NCBI GenBank assembly: GCA_050123335.1
Contig: JASFHH010000021.1
Span: 1-27,987, forward strand
Direction: 5' to 3'
Origin: JASFHF01 sp050123335
Lineage (GTDB): Bacteria > Pseudomonadota > Gammaproteobacteria > UBA12402
Length of the DNA stretch: 27,987 nt
Shown here in pieces: positions 7,195 through 14,230 of the stretch (position 1 is its first letter; every line of letters begins with the position of its first letter). The position numbers and the translations under genes are program-made. The notes under the pieces are model-generated. The model did not search any database and was not told the origin of the DNA. It saw only the letters and a list, made by a program, of their open reading frames with translations.

Positions 7195-8931
7195 ATGAGT
7201 TTTACAGATCAAGTTCAAAAAACAACGTCATTGGTATATAACTATTTTACCAGCGGTTTTAGTTTAATGTCGTCTGGTCAGCAGTTGCAGCGTTGTATCA
7301 ATCGTAAGGACGGTTCTTATAAGATAATTGCGAATGTTGATTTGCATTTTGTAGATGATGAAGATAATTGTGATAAGTTACATTTAAAGCATAACGATAT
7401 TGTTATAGTTGAAGACTATATCATTAAAGTTTATGATGCGAAAAAGAAGCAATTAGCAGAAATTGATGAAGAAACTTTAATTTTAACTAAAAGTAATGAT
7501 CTGTTTTTTTATGATCAGTACGAAGATAAATTGATTTATTTCTCTCAGATCAGAAGCAATCTTCATCGTTATAATATGATCAGGAATTACTATTTGTTTA
7601 AATTGCGCAAAAAACAAGAGATTAAGGCGAAAGAACAATATTTAAAAAGAATTCGTAAAAAGTTAATAGAAGCAAATACAGATGCTGATTATCTAAAGCA
7701 ATTAGAAAAAACTAATGCGCTTAATTATTTTTCTAATTATGTTGCTACTTCGCATTATTCTCCCATTGTTTTCTCTATGATGACTACAATCCTCACTTAT
7801 ATTGTAGCAGTAGTGGCAACTGCGGCAGCTATTGGTGTGTTAATTACTGGTGGGTTATCCTTTGCTATTATGGCAGCGATAGCTGCACCGATTGCGTCGG
7901 GTATAGCTGCAGCAACAAGTTTATTTAATGCAATAAAAAATCGTAATAAGTTGTCAGGGTATGCTGCAGGATCTTATGCTTGTTCTGCGGTTGGTTTTTT
8001 ATTGATTGCATTAGCAGTAGTTTTCCCACTTGCGTCACCTATTTTAGCTCCTATTGGCACTTTTCTTGCCGGCATTGGGGTGGTTGGCACCATAATGGTT
8101 TATGGGGTCAAGTATAAAGATACAATAAAAAAGTATTATAAAAAAGCACGTCGTTGGTTAACAAATAGTTTTATTCCTGCATTAAAAAAAATAACGCCTG
8201 CGCAACATTTTAAAAATGCTGCTTGTCTTGGTGCTGTAGCGATACCAGTGTTGTCGGTAGCGGCTATAGTTTGTGCATTTGTTTTTCCGCCAGCAGTGCC
8301 ATTTTTATTGGGAGCAGGAACATTGGCTACTATTGGTAGCGTTGGAGCTTTAGCTGTAAGTAAGCTTATAAAGCATAAACAGAAAATTGTTAATACCTTC
8401 AATAAAGTTAGAAATTTTGTTAAAGCAATTCCGAAAAAATGTAAGAGTTTTGTCGATAAGATTAAATCGCGTTTTAAGGGTTGGTCGATAAGATCATTGT
8501 TTAAAAAGAAAATGCAAAAAGTTACAATGAACACCATGAAAGTTCGGAAACAGAAACAGAAACAAAATTTGCCGCCAACAAAGACCAGTAAAATTAAATC
8601 ACTAATGTATAATGGCGTGGTAACCTCGATGATCAGTTGTCCAACATTGAGTTTATATTTTCATCATCATTTACACCATCAAGCATTGCATGCAGTTGCT
8701 ATATTTGCAGTTACATCTATATTTGTTGGTATATTTTCTAAAGCCAAAAAACTTTTTTGGGGCAAAAAACAAAGGATGCAAATAAAAACGAAAATGGAAA
8801 ATAAAACGAAACCTGATGTTGAGCTGATAAAATCTGTTAAGATTGATCAACAGGGAAATAATGGGGTTAATGATAAAGTGAATGATGGTGTTGATGGTGA
8901 TTTAATTCAATTAGCGCCAAAAAAGGCATAA
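7195..8931 (+). CDS. Multi-pass membrane protein with duplicated membrane hairpin, candidate effector
   Basis: 578 residues. Residues 1-185 are soluble and charged. About eight hydrophobic segments then come in pairs, near 189-245, 257-305, 340-395 and 473-525, each pair followed by a Lys-rich stretch. Pairs two and three look like copies: VVFPLASP...GTFLAGIGVVG (from 275) and FVFPPAVP...GTLATIGSVG (from 362), each ending in basic helices. A histidine cluster (YFHHHLHHQALH, 488-499) opens the last pair. The C-terminal tail (about 530-578) is polar. There is no signal peptide and I recognise no family. The start is supported by AGAGGA 6 nt upstream. Host-membrane insertion after type IV secretion is possible but inferred only from the PmrA-like promoter. 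Confidence 0.8.
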   Translation: MSFTDQVQKTTSLVYNYFTSGFSLMSSGQQLQRCINRKDGSYKIIANVDLHFVDDEDNCDKLHLKHNDIVIVEDYIIKVYDAKKKQLAEIDEETLILTKSNDLFFYDQYEDKLIYFSQIRSNLHRYNMIRNYYLFKLRKKQEIKAKEQYLKRIRKKLIEANTDADYLKQLEKTNALNYFSNYVATSHYSPIVFSMMTTILTYIVAVVATAAAIGVLITGGLSFAIMAAIAAPIASGIAAATSLFNAIKNRNKLSGYAAGSYACSAVGFLLIALAVVFPLASPILAPIGTFLAGIGVVGTIMVYGVKYKDTIKKYYKKARRWLTNSFIPALKKITPAQHFKNAACLGAVAIPVLSVAAIVCAFVFPPAVPFLLGAGTLATIGSVGALAVSKLIKHKQKIVNTFNKVRNFVKAIPKKCKSFVDKIKSRFKGWSIRSLFKKKMQKVTMNTMKVRKQKQKQNLPPTKTSKIKSLMYNGVVTSMISCPTLSLYFHHHLHHQALHAVAIFAVTSIFVGIFSKAKKLFWGKKQRMQIKTKMENKTKPDVELIKSVKIDQQGNNGVNDKVNDGVDGDLIQLAPKKA

Positions 8932-9024
8932 CATCGATATAATCTAAAGCGGTGCTAATTTGAAGCACATCGGTTAGTTTTGGTTCCTGAGCTAGATCAA
9001 TGCTGGAGAACGTAGTTTATAGAT

Positions 9025-9855
9025 TCACTTTGGAAAATTGTTGTGGATAATCTCCCAATCAGCAGGACCACCTGGTTCTGCTGGAGGCATAGGATCATGT
9101 GTATTATTACAATGCGAAGGAAACTGATCTCTTACCTCCTGGGATATAATCATTTGTTCTGGATAAATTCCATATTGTGAATATATTTCCGGCGGCATAT
9201 ATTCAAATGCAGAACTCAAAGTTGTATTTGGCTCATCATAATTTCTAATAGCTACGTCAGAGCAAGTATTCATAGTATAATGCGTGCCTAATCTTTCTCC
9301 GGCTGTGAGGTTTTGCCCTATATAAAACGGTTCATCAGGCCTTATATGAAAAATAATAGCTACAATATTTCTATCTTTATAATAAGGATATTTCGTAGGA
9401 TTCGGTTTAATCTCAATTTGATCTCCCATGTCTTCATGCCTAATTGTTGTTATCGTCCCATGACATGGTGATTTTACTACAAGATCTTTAGTTGTTGTTT
9501 TAGGAAAAAAATCGAAATAATGCTTTTCGCTTTGACATTTCAATTTACTTTGATCTCCTCCATAATACGGATGCCCAAAAACAGATCGAAATTTTGTTAT
9601 ACTCTGTACCAATTTTGGATCTATATGCGGACACTCAATAAACCATTTATCCGGATTATAATCTTTGCTTGTCACGCCTGTTGTGCTTGATTCTTGACGC
9701 AATTGAATTTTAACCGCATTTGCCTGAACAATTAATAGCGATAGCGAACCTAACACACTTGGATGATCAGAGAAAAATTTTCCAAATTTCACAAAAGGTT
9801 TAATTATATTGTAAACAATTTTTTGCGAAAAGGTTAATTTGCTATAAAAAGACAT
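9025..9855 (-). CDS. Probable exported M23/LytM-like protein
   Basis: 276 residues, convergent with the membrane-protein gene (93 bp between the stops). A hydrophobic stretch at 33-44 ends in QANA at 44-47, a plausible signal-peptidase site after an unusually long N-region. The mature part resembles the beta-rich M23 (LytM) fold: FGHPYYGGD, then CQSEKHYFDF, then SPCHGTITTI and IIFHIRPDEPF...GQNLTAGERLG. The last three mirror the SPxxGxV, HxH-like and GxxVxxGxxIG landmarks. The classical HxxxD and HxH zinc ligands are not cleanly present, so it may be non-catalytic. GAGGA lies 7 nt upstream of the ATG. It has its own sigma70-type promoter and no PmrA-like box. It could act on peptidoglycan, but this is low-confidence. 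Confidence 0.75.
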   Translation of the reverse strand: MSFYSKLTFSQKIVYNIIKPFVKFGKFFSDHPSVLGSLSLLIVQANAVKIQLRQESSTTGVTSKDYNPDKWFIECPHIDPKLVQSITKFRSVFGHPYYGGDQSKLKCQSEKHYFDFFPKTTTKDLVVKSPCHGTITTIRHEDMGDQIEIKPNPTKYPYYKDRNIVAIIFHIRPDEPFYIGQNLTAGERLGTHYTMNTCSDVAIRNYDEPNTTLSSAFEYMPPEIYSQYGIYPEQMIISQEVRDQFPSHCNNTHDPMPPAEPGGPADWEIIHNNFPK

Positions 9856-9890
9856 ACTTAGATCCTCATTAGGTAATTATTGTAAGATGT

Positions 9891-9919
9891 ATTATTCCTG
9901 TTTTTTTGTGCTTTTTCAA
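9891..9919 (-). promoter_or_regulatory. Sigma70-type promoter of the M23-like gene
   Basis: On the minus strand, TTGAAA (9919-9914), 17 bases, then AATAAT (9896-9891). It lies 36 nt upstream of the ATG at 9855. Spacing and hexamers are good for sigma70. Confidence 0.5.
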
Positions 9920-9994
9920 GCTTGGTATTCCAAGGCAGCAGTTTCTCATAGTCTTCTAGTGTTTGACAAGCTGAAGTTTGTGGAAAATCCAGTA

Positions 9995-10022
9995 TTGACA
10001 GCTTTGTAATGTGTGCTATAGT
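9995..10022 (+). promoter_or_regulatory. Sigma70 promoter of the histidine-leader/permease transcript
   Basis: Perfect -35 TTGACA (9995-10000), 16 bases, -10 TATAGT (10017-10022). The expected RNA start is around 10028-10030, which coincides with the ATG of the leader peptide. The leader would therefore be translated from an mRNA with almost no 5' untranslated region. Confidence 0.7.
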
Positions 10023-10029
10023 ACCTATC

Positions 10030-10095
10030 ATGAAAAAGACTTTTGTACAATTTATTCACCATTTCCATCATTTGCATGCGCATTTGATGGTGTAG
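10030..10095 (+). CDS. Histidine-rich leader peptide of an attenuator
   Basis: A 21-residue frame starting MKKTFVQFIHHFHHLHAHL and ending at TAG. Six of nine consecutive residues (10-18) are His, spelled CAC or CAT, exactly the layout expected of a His-sensing leader such as hisL. It sits between a strong promoter and a set of mutually exclusive hairpins ahead of an amino-acid permease. A 9-bp repeat pairs AAAAAGACT (10033-10041) with AGTCTTTTT (10094-10102) around the peptide frame, giving a default fold when the leader is not translated. Stalling for lack of charged tRNA-His would free the downstream antiterminator. It has no Shine-Dalgarno, and the ATG falls at or next to the predicted RNA start. 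Confidence 0.8.
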   Translation: MKKTFVQFIHHFHHLHAHLMV

Positions 10096-10106
10096 TCTTT
10101 TTATTT

Positions 10107-10182
10107 TTAGAAGGCGCGCCTAAGGATGATGCCTTCTAAGCTCTAAGATAAATGCGGCCTCAGAAGGTATTGATTCTGGGGC
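10107..10182 (+). promoter_or_regulatory. Transcription attenuator (segments 1-4) upstream of the permease
   Basis: Segment 1 (10107-10115, TTAGAAGGC) pairs perfectly over 9 bp with segment 2 (10131-10139). Segment 2 can instead pair through CCTTCT (10132-10137) with AGAAGG (10162-10167) of segment 3. Segment 3 (10157-10165) otherwise forms the terminator with segment 4 (10174-10182). The alternatives 1:2, 2:3 and 3:4 are the classical attenuator arrangement. With histidine plentiful, 3:4 forms and ends transcription; a ribosome stalled at His codons would favour 2:3 and read-through. Confidence 0.75.
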
Positions 10183-10193
10183 TTTTTTGTTTT
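10157..10193 (+). terminator. Rho-independent terminator of the attenuator
   Basis: Stem GCCTCAGAA (10157-10165) with TTCTGGGGC (10174-10182), 9 bp with one G-U pair and an 8-nt loop. It is followed by TTTTTTGTTTT (10183-10193). It ends only 14 nt before the permease start. Confidence 0.8.
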
Positions 10194-10207
10194 AGAGGAG
10201 TGGTATT

Positions 10208-11659
10208 ATGCAAGTTAGTAAACGTAAAGTGCTGAGCGTTTTTAGCTTAGTGATGATTAATGTAATTGCGATTGGTAATTTACGCAGTATTCCCATGGCT
10301 GCTCATTATGGACTTTCGCTGATTTTTTTCTATGTGGTTGTCGGGTGTACTTTTTTTATTCCTAGCGCTTTAGTTTCTGCAGAATTAGCAACAGCTTGGC
10401 CGCAAACTGGCGGAATTTATGTATGGGTGCGGGAAGCTTTTGGCATACCTGTATCCTTTTTGGTGAGCTGGGTGCAATGGACTTATAATGTTTGTTGGTA
10501 TCCGACTATCTTGTCATTACTTGGTGCAACGATAGCTTATTTGATTGACCCACAATTGGCAAATAATGCATTATTTATGTTGGCTGTGGTGTTGATTTCC
10601 TATTGGGTTTTAACTGCAATTACTTTGTGTGGTATGCGGGCATCAGGTTTAGTAAGCTCCGTTACTGCAATTTTAGGTACTTTGTTGCCGATGGCAGTAG
10701 TTACTATTTTAGGAATTGCCTGGTTGCTTTTAGGTAAGCCAATTAATTTAACAGTGCATGTTGGCGCATTTTTTCCAAACTTTAATAATCCGCGTAGTTT
10801 AGCTTTATTAACGGCTGTTGTGTATAACTTGGTTGGAATGGAAATGTCGGCAGCGCACGCTCAGGAAGTTAAAGATCCGCTGCGTGATTATCCGCGAGCG
10901 TTATTTTATTCCACTGTTATTATTTTTATTTCGCTAATTTTATCTTCGTTAGCTGTGGCATTAGTTTTGCCAGCTAAAAATTTAGATATATTAACTGGGT
11001 TGCTTGATGCTTTTCGTACATTTTTTTCTGCGTTTGGTTTAACCTGGTTGATGCCGGTAATTACAATTTTGATTGCGGTTGGAACTGTTGGTGCTGTAGG
11101 CGCATGGATGATTGGGCCAACCCGTGGATTATTAATTGCAGCGCAAGATGGTTGTGTGCCGCCATTTTTACAAAAAATTAATAAGAAAAATATGCCGGTA
11201 GCTTTATTGTTAATTCAGGCAGTAATTGTTACTATTATTAGCGTTGTGTTTTTGTTGATGCCAAGTGTCAGCAGTTCTTTTTGGATTTTAAGTGATTTAA
11301 CTGCGCAGTTAGCAATGTCTTCATATTTATTTTTATTTGGCGCCGCGATTTATTTACGTTATAAACATCCAAGAGTAGCGCGACCTTACAAAGTTCCACT
11401 TGGTAATTTTGGTATGTGGGTTATTTGTGTTGCAGGAATAATTGCAAGTTTGCTTACCATTATAATTGGTTATTTTCCGCCAGCGCAAATTAAAGTAGGT
11501 AATCTTGTTTTTTATGAATCGTTTTTAATTCTTGGTTTTGGATTATTTTATGCGATTCCGTTATTGCTGTATAAATTTCGTAGACGTTCCTGGCGGTTGG
11601 CTAAGGACAAGAGTGCAGCATTGTTGAGCGAAGTAGAGCAGGAAGAGCCTAGGCATTAA
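10208..11659 (+). CDS. APC-superfamily amino-acid permease, probably histidine transport
   Basis: 483 residues with about 12 hydrophobic segments, so an inner-membrane transporter. WPQTGGIYVWVREAFG (64-79) and the following WVQWTYNVCWYPT are characteristic of the APC superfamily, nearest to the glutamate:GABA antiporter-like branch. Many Legionella-type genomes hold several of these. The family does not fix the substrate. The His-rich leader and attenuator upstream argue for histidine, since such leaders normally report the amino acid their operon supplies. GAGGAG (10195-10200) precedes the ATG. The C-terminus is cytoplasmic, basic then acidic. The stop overlaps the convergent rimO stop by 3 nt with no visible terminator, so the two transcripts probably overlap. 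Confidence 0.9.
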   Translation: MQVSKRKVLSVFSLVMINVIAIGNLRSIPMAAHYGLSLIFFYVVVGCTFFIPSALVSAELATAWPQTGGIYVWVREAFGIPVSFLVSWVQWTYNVCWYPTILSLLGATIAYLIDPQLANNALFMLAVVLISYWVLTAITLCGMRASGLVSSVTAILGTLLPMAVVTILGIAWLLLGKPINLTVHVGAFFPNFNNPRSLALLTAVVYNLVGMEMSAAHAQEVKDPLRDYPRALFYSTVIIFISLILSSLAVALVLPAKNLDILTGLLDAFRTFFSAFGLTWLMPVITILIAVGTVGAVGAWMIGPTRGLLIAAQDGCVPPFLQKINKKNMPVALLLIQAVIVTIISVVFLLMPSVSSSFWILSDLTAQLAMSSYLFLFGAAIYLRYKHPRVARPYKVPLGNFGMWVICVAGIIASLLTIIIGYFPPAQIKVGNLVFYESFLILGFGLFYAIPLLLYKFRRRSWRLAKDKSAALLSEVEQEEPRH

Positions 11660-12930
11660 CCAAATAAATCATATTCGTCAGCATCTTTGATTGCCACGTC
11701 GATTAAATCACCTGGTGTTAATCGATGTGCGTTGCTGATATAAACATTGCCATCGATTTCTGGTGCATCACCTTGGGTGCGGCCGATTGCGTCATGATCA
11801 TTAATTTCGTCAATTAAAACTTGCATGGTGGTGCCGATTTTAGTTTGTAATTTATCAGCACTTATTTGAGCTTGTAGATTCATTAGTTCAGCTTGGCGGA
11901 GTTGTTTGAGTTCTTCGGGAACGTGATTTGGCAGTTGATTTGCTTGCGCGCCTTCAACCGGTGAATATTGAAAACAGCCGACGCGATCTAATTGTGCAAG
12001 TTCTAGAAACTCTAATAATTCTTTAAATTCTCGTTCGGTTTCGCCAGGAAAACCTACAATAAAAGTGCTGCGGATAGTTAAATTGGGACACATATCACGC
12101 CATCGAGCAATTTTTTCGAGTAAGTTTTTATGATCGCCAGGACGCTGCATTAGTTTTAAAATACGGGAATTACAGTGTTGCAGCGGTACATCTAAATATG
12201 GCAAAATTTTGTTTTCTGCCATTAGTGGCAGAATTTTTTCGATGATCGGATGTGGATACAGGTAATGTAATCTTATCCAAATTCCAAGTTCGCCTAATTC
12301 ATATGCCAGTTTTATTAGATTAGTTTCTTGGTTAAGATCATCACCATAAGCGGTAGTATCTTGTGAAATAATAATTAGTTCTTTTATGCCTGTATTTACT
12401 AATTGTTCAGCTTCTTGCATAATTTCTTTAAGTGGGCGGCTGATTAATTTTCCGCGCAATTGCGGAATAATGCAAAAACTACATTGATGATTGCATCCTT
12501 CAGAAATTTTTAAATAAGCATAATGTAAAGGAGTTAATTTGAATCCGGCTGCAGGAATTTCGTAAGCAGATAAAATTTTTGTTGGTAAATATTTTTGAAC
12601 CGATTTTACAACTTCAGCAATTTTATTTGGTCCGCAAATATATAATACTTCAGGATGATGTTTTTTAATTAGTTGTTCATTGATGCCTAAACATCCGGTA
12701 ACAATGACTTTGCCATGGTGTTGCAGCGCATCAGCAATCGTGTCTAATGATTCATTGATTGCATCGTTAATAAAGCCACAAGTGTTGATGATAACCAGAT
12801 CAGCTTCATCATAAGTGGTTACAATGTCATATCCGGATTTGATTAGTTGCGTAACTAATTTTTCGGCATCAACTAGATTTTTAGCGCAACCTAGATTTAT
12901 TACGCCGATAGTTGGTTTAGAGTTTTTCAT
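11656..12930 (-). CDS. rimO: Ribosomal protein S12 methylthiotransferase RimO
   Basis: Radical-SAM enzyme with two [4Fe-4S] clusters that methylthiolates the conserved aspartate of ribosomal protein S12. The N-terminal cluster cysteines are Cys15 (NLGCAKNLVDAE), Cys51 (NTCGF) and Cys80 (TGCLG). The radical-SAM CxxxCxxC is Cys146, Cys150 and Cys153 (SEGCNHQCSFCIIP). A TRAM-type RNA-binding domain occupies the C-terminal 65 or so residues. The NLGCAKNLVDAE motif separates RimO from the tRNA enzyme MiaB. 424 residues, slightly shorter than E. coli (441). Its ATG overlaps the infA stop by 4 nt, so it is translationally coupled to infA, which gives an operon of two translation-related genes. Confidence 0.95.
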   Translation of the reverse strand: MKNSKPTIGVINLGCAKNLVDAEKLVTQLIKSGYDIVTTYDEADLVIINTCGFINDAINESLDTIADALQHHGKVIVTGCLGINEQLIKKHHPEVLYICGPNKIAEVVKSVQKYLPTKILSAYEIPAAGFKLTPLHYAYLKISEGCNHQCSFCIIPQLRGKLISRPLKEIMQEAEQLVNTGIKELIIISQDTTAYGDDLNQETNLIKLAYELGELGIWIRLHYLYPHPIIEKILPLMAENKILPYLDVPLQHCNSRILKLMQRPGDHKNLLEKIARWRDMCPNLTIRSTFIVGFPGETEREFKELLEFLELAQLDRVGCFQYSPVEGAQANQLPNHVPEELKQLRQAELMNLQAQISADKLQTKIGTTMQVLIDEINDHDAIGRTQGDAPEIDGNVYISNAHRLTPGDLIDVAIKDADEYDLFG

Positions 12931-13193
12931 TCATCTGTTGGGGTTTTTGGTTCTGGTTCTTTTGGTTTAGGTTTGCTTTTATGACGAAAGGTGATACGTC
13001 CTTTGGAAAGATCATAAGGAGTAAGTTCGACAGTTACATAGTCGCCTTTTAGAATGCGAATGTAATTCTTACGCATTTTTCCTGATATGTGAGCAATAAC
13101 AGTGTGACCATTTTCGAGTTCAACGCGAAACATGGTGTTCGGAAGAACATCAACAACTACTCCTTCCATTTCAATGTGATCGGCTTTTGGCAT
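12927..13193 (-). CDS. infA: Translation initiation factor IF-1 with C-terminal extension
   Basis: S1/OB-fold protein that binds the 30S A site during initiation. Residues 1-72 cover the normal IF-1, with recognisable GVVVDVLPNTMFRVELENGH and HISGKMRKNYIRILKGD segments. Residues 73-88 are an extra Pro/Lys/Glu-rich tail (KPKPKEPEPKTPTDE), absent from the 72-residue E. coli protein. GAGGAA lies 5 nt before the ATG. The promoter at 13223-13250 drives infA-rimO. In many gammaproteobacteria infA lies near clpA/aat instead. The gene is complete, so the tail is not a frameshift into vector or repeat sequence. Confidence 0.93.
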   Translation of the reverse strand: MPKADHIEMEGVVVDVLPNTMFRVELENGHTVIAHISGKMRKNYIRILKGDYVTVELTPYDLSKGRITFRHKSKPKPKEPEPKTPTDE

Positions 13194-13222
13194 AAGTTCC
13201 TCATTGGGTAATTAATAAATAT

Positions 13223-13250
13223 ATTATACAATACTTTTTAAGTATCACAA
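13223..13250 (-). promoter_or_regulatory. Promoter of infA-rimO
   Basis: On the minus strand, TTGTGA (13250-13245), 16 bases, then a perfect TATAAT (13228-13223), 30 nt before the infA ATG. The -35 overlaps the antitoxin stop codon. A 7-bp hairpin (13240-13246 with 13251-13257, loop ACAA) lies across the same site. Confidence 0.65.
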
Positions 13251-13577
13251 GATACTTTTTGTGGGTTTTATAATCAAATGGAATCCTAAGCTTTTTAGCA
13301 ATAATCCCATGGTTTGAAATTTTGGATTGCCTTTTGATGATAAGGTTTTATAAAGACTTTCTCTGTTTAGATTTGTATTTTTAGATAATTTAGCCAATCC
13401 GCCTTGTGCTTGAGCAACATCTCTTAATGCTAATAGGAAGGCTTCAACATTGCCATCTTTCTGATATTCATCTAATGCGACTTGGAGAAAAGTTGCTGCT
13501 TCGCGTTTATCTTTTAAAGATTCAATTAGCCACTCTTCATAACTGCTTGTTAGTTTTTTTGCCTTATGTTTTTTCAT
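13245..13577 (-). CDS. XRE/HTH antitoxin, HI1420-like (HigA-type)
   Basis: Second gene of a toxin-antitoxin pair, 110 residues from the ATG at 13577. This start is chosen over the upstream in-frame ATG at 13652 because GGAGAG lies just before it and because family members begin at this point (MKKHKAKKLTSSYEEWL). The helix-turn-helix covers AQAQGGLAKLSKNTNLNRESLYKTLS, followed by KGNPKFQTMGLLLKSLGFHL, a signature of the HI1420/COG3636 antitoxins. It should neutralise the toxin and repress the operon. It overlaps the toxin 3' end by 14 nt, so the two are co-translated. Confidence 0.85.
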   Translation of the reverse strand: MKKHKAKKLTSSYEEWLIESLKDKREAATFLQVALDEYQKDGNVEAFLLALRDVAQAQGGLAKLSKNTNLNRESLYKTLSSKGNPKFQTMGLLLKSLGFHLIIKPTKSIL

Positions 13578-13899
13578 GATGTCTCTCCAAAAAATCTTGC
13601 CAAAATAATCTAGCTTTTTTGATGTCTTTTTGTTGTGTTCGTTTGCTACCACCCGTTAATAGTAAAATTACTGGTTTTTCATGTCTTGTAAAATAAACTC
13701 GATAACCAGCTCCATAATGTATTCGTAATTCAAATATGCCGCCGCCAACAAATTTAATATCACCTTGTCCTAAAGCAAGTCTTAGTACTTTATTTTTAAT
13801 ATATGCTTTAGTAACGTTATCGTGCAATTTATCAATCCACTTGATAAACGGTTTTTTGCCGTTTTTAGTGGAGTAAATTCTCAGTTCTGTAATTGTCAT
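13564..13899 (-). CDS. RelE/ParE-superfamily toxin, HI1419-like (HigB-type)
   Basis: 111 residues. The pattern IYSTKNGKKPFIKWIDKL, then KNKVLRLALGQGD, then GIFELRIHYGAGYRVYF and LLLTGGSKRTQQKDIKKA is that of the HI1419/COG3657 'addiction module killer' branch of RelE/ParE toxins, generally regarded as mRNA interferases. The conserved GxGxRVYF strand and the K/R-rich C-terminus are present and the frame is intact, so it is probably functional. It precedes its antitoxin, the HigBA order. AAGGG lies 8 nt before the ATG, with a good promoter/operator just upstream. Confidence 0.87.
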   Translation of the reverse strand: MTITELRIYSTKNGKKPFIKWIDKLHDNVTKAYIKNKVLRLALGQGDIKFVGGGIFELRIHYGAGYRVYFTRHEKPVILLLTGGSKRTQQKDIKKARLFWQDFLERHHEKT

Positions 13900-13911
13900 T
13901 TTATTACCCTT

Positions 13912-13940
13912 ATTGTAGCTTATGGGCTACAAATTATCAA
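13912..13940 (-). promoter_or_regulatory. Promoter and probable operator of the toxin-antitoxin operon
   Basis: On the minus strand, TTGATA (13940-13935), 17 bases, TACAAT (13917-13912), with the RNA start only a few bases before the toxin ATG. A perfect 7-bp inverted repeat, TTGTAGC-N6-GCTACAA (13913-13932), covers the spacer and most of the -10. That is where an autorepressing antitoxin would be expected to bind. Confidence 0.65.
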
Positions 13941-14197
13941 GAAGAAATTGTTGAAATTTATTAAAATTAATTGGTTGAAAAGATTTAAAATTAGATATGG
14001 AAGTACTATAGGTGGTTTTTTTTGAGTGACTTTAGAGTTGAATAGTTCTTTAGTAATATAACATAATCCAGAGCCGCCATACAATCGGATCCGGTATTTT
14101 GCATAAAATCCCGTATTTTTTACTCAGTATTTTTCACGCTAGTTTTTTTCTTAGGATTTGGCAGAATGGGCTTAAATTTATTAAAAAAAAATGGGAG
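13941..14197. other. Gene-free AT-rich stretch
   Basis: Within the roughly 380-bp gap between the two toxin-antitoxin loci I see no reading frame with a ribosome-binding site, no RNA gene and no strong repeat. It is probably decayed DNA, consistent with the toxin remnant that follows. Confidence 0.5.
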
Positions 14198-14230
14198 TAG
14201 CATATTTGCAATAATTTAGCAAATATGCTA
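14198..14230. repeat. 12-bp perfect inverted repeat upstream of the orphan antitoxin
   Basis: TAGCATATTTGC (14198-14209) and GCAAATATGCTA (14219-14230) with a 9-nt AT-only spacer. It is positioned as a possible operator for the XRE protein encoded at 14283, or as an RNA hairpin followed by a short A-run. Confidence 0.6.

Noticed and set aside
13240..13260. Plus-strand intrinsic terminator (7-bp stem then TTTTT)
   Set aside because: No plus-strand gene lies upstream to be terminated; the stem overlaps the infA promoter instead.
13578..13652. Longer antitoxin starting at ATG 13652
   Set aside because: The extra 25 residues lie wholly inside the toxin gene. The internal ATG at 13577 has its own GGAGAG and matches where the family begins.
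13822..14025. 67-codon plus-strand frame across the toxin start
   Set aside because: It overlaps the toxin in antisense, has no ribosome-binding site and no recognisable protein features.
14172..14186. Fifth PmrA-like box (two TTAA cores) before the orphan antitoxin
   Set aside because: The TTAA cores are 9 bp apart instead of 11 and there is no -10 at the shared distance.
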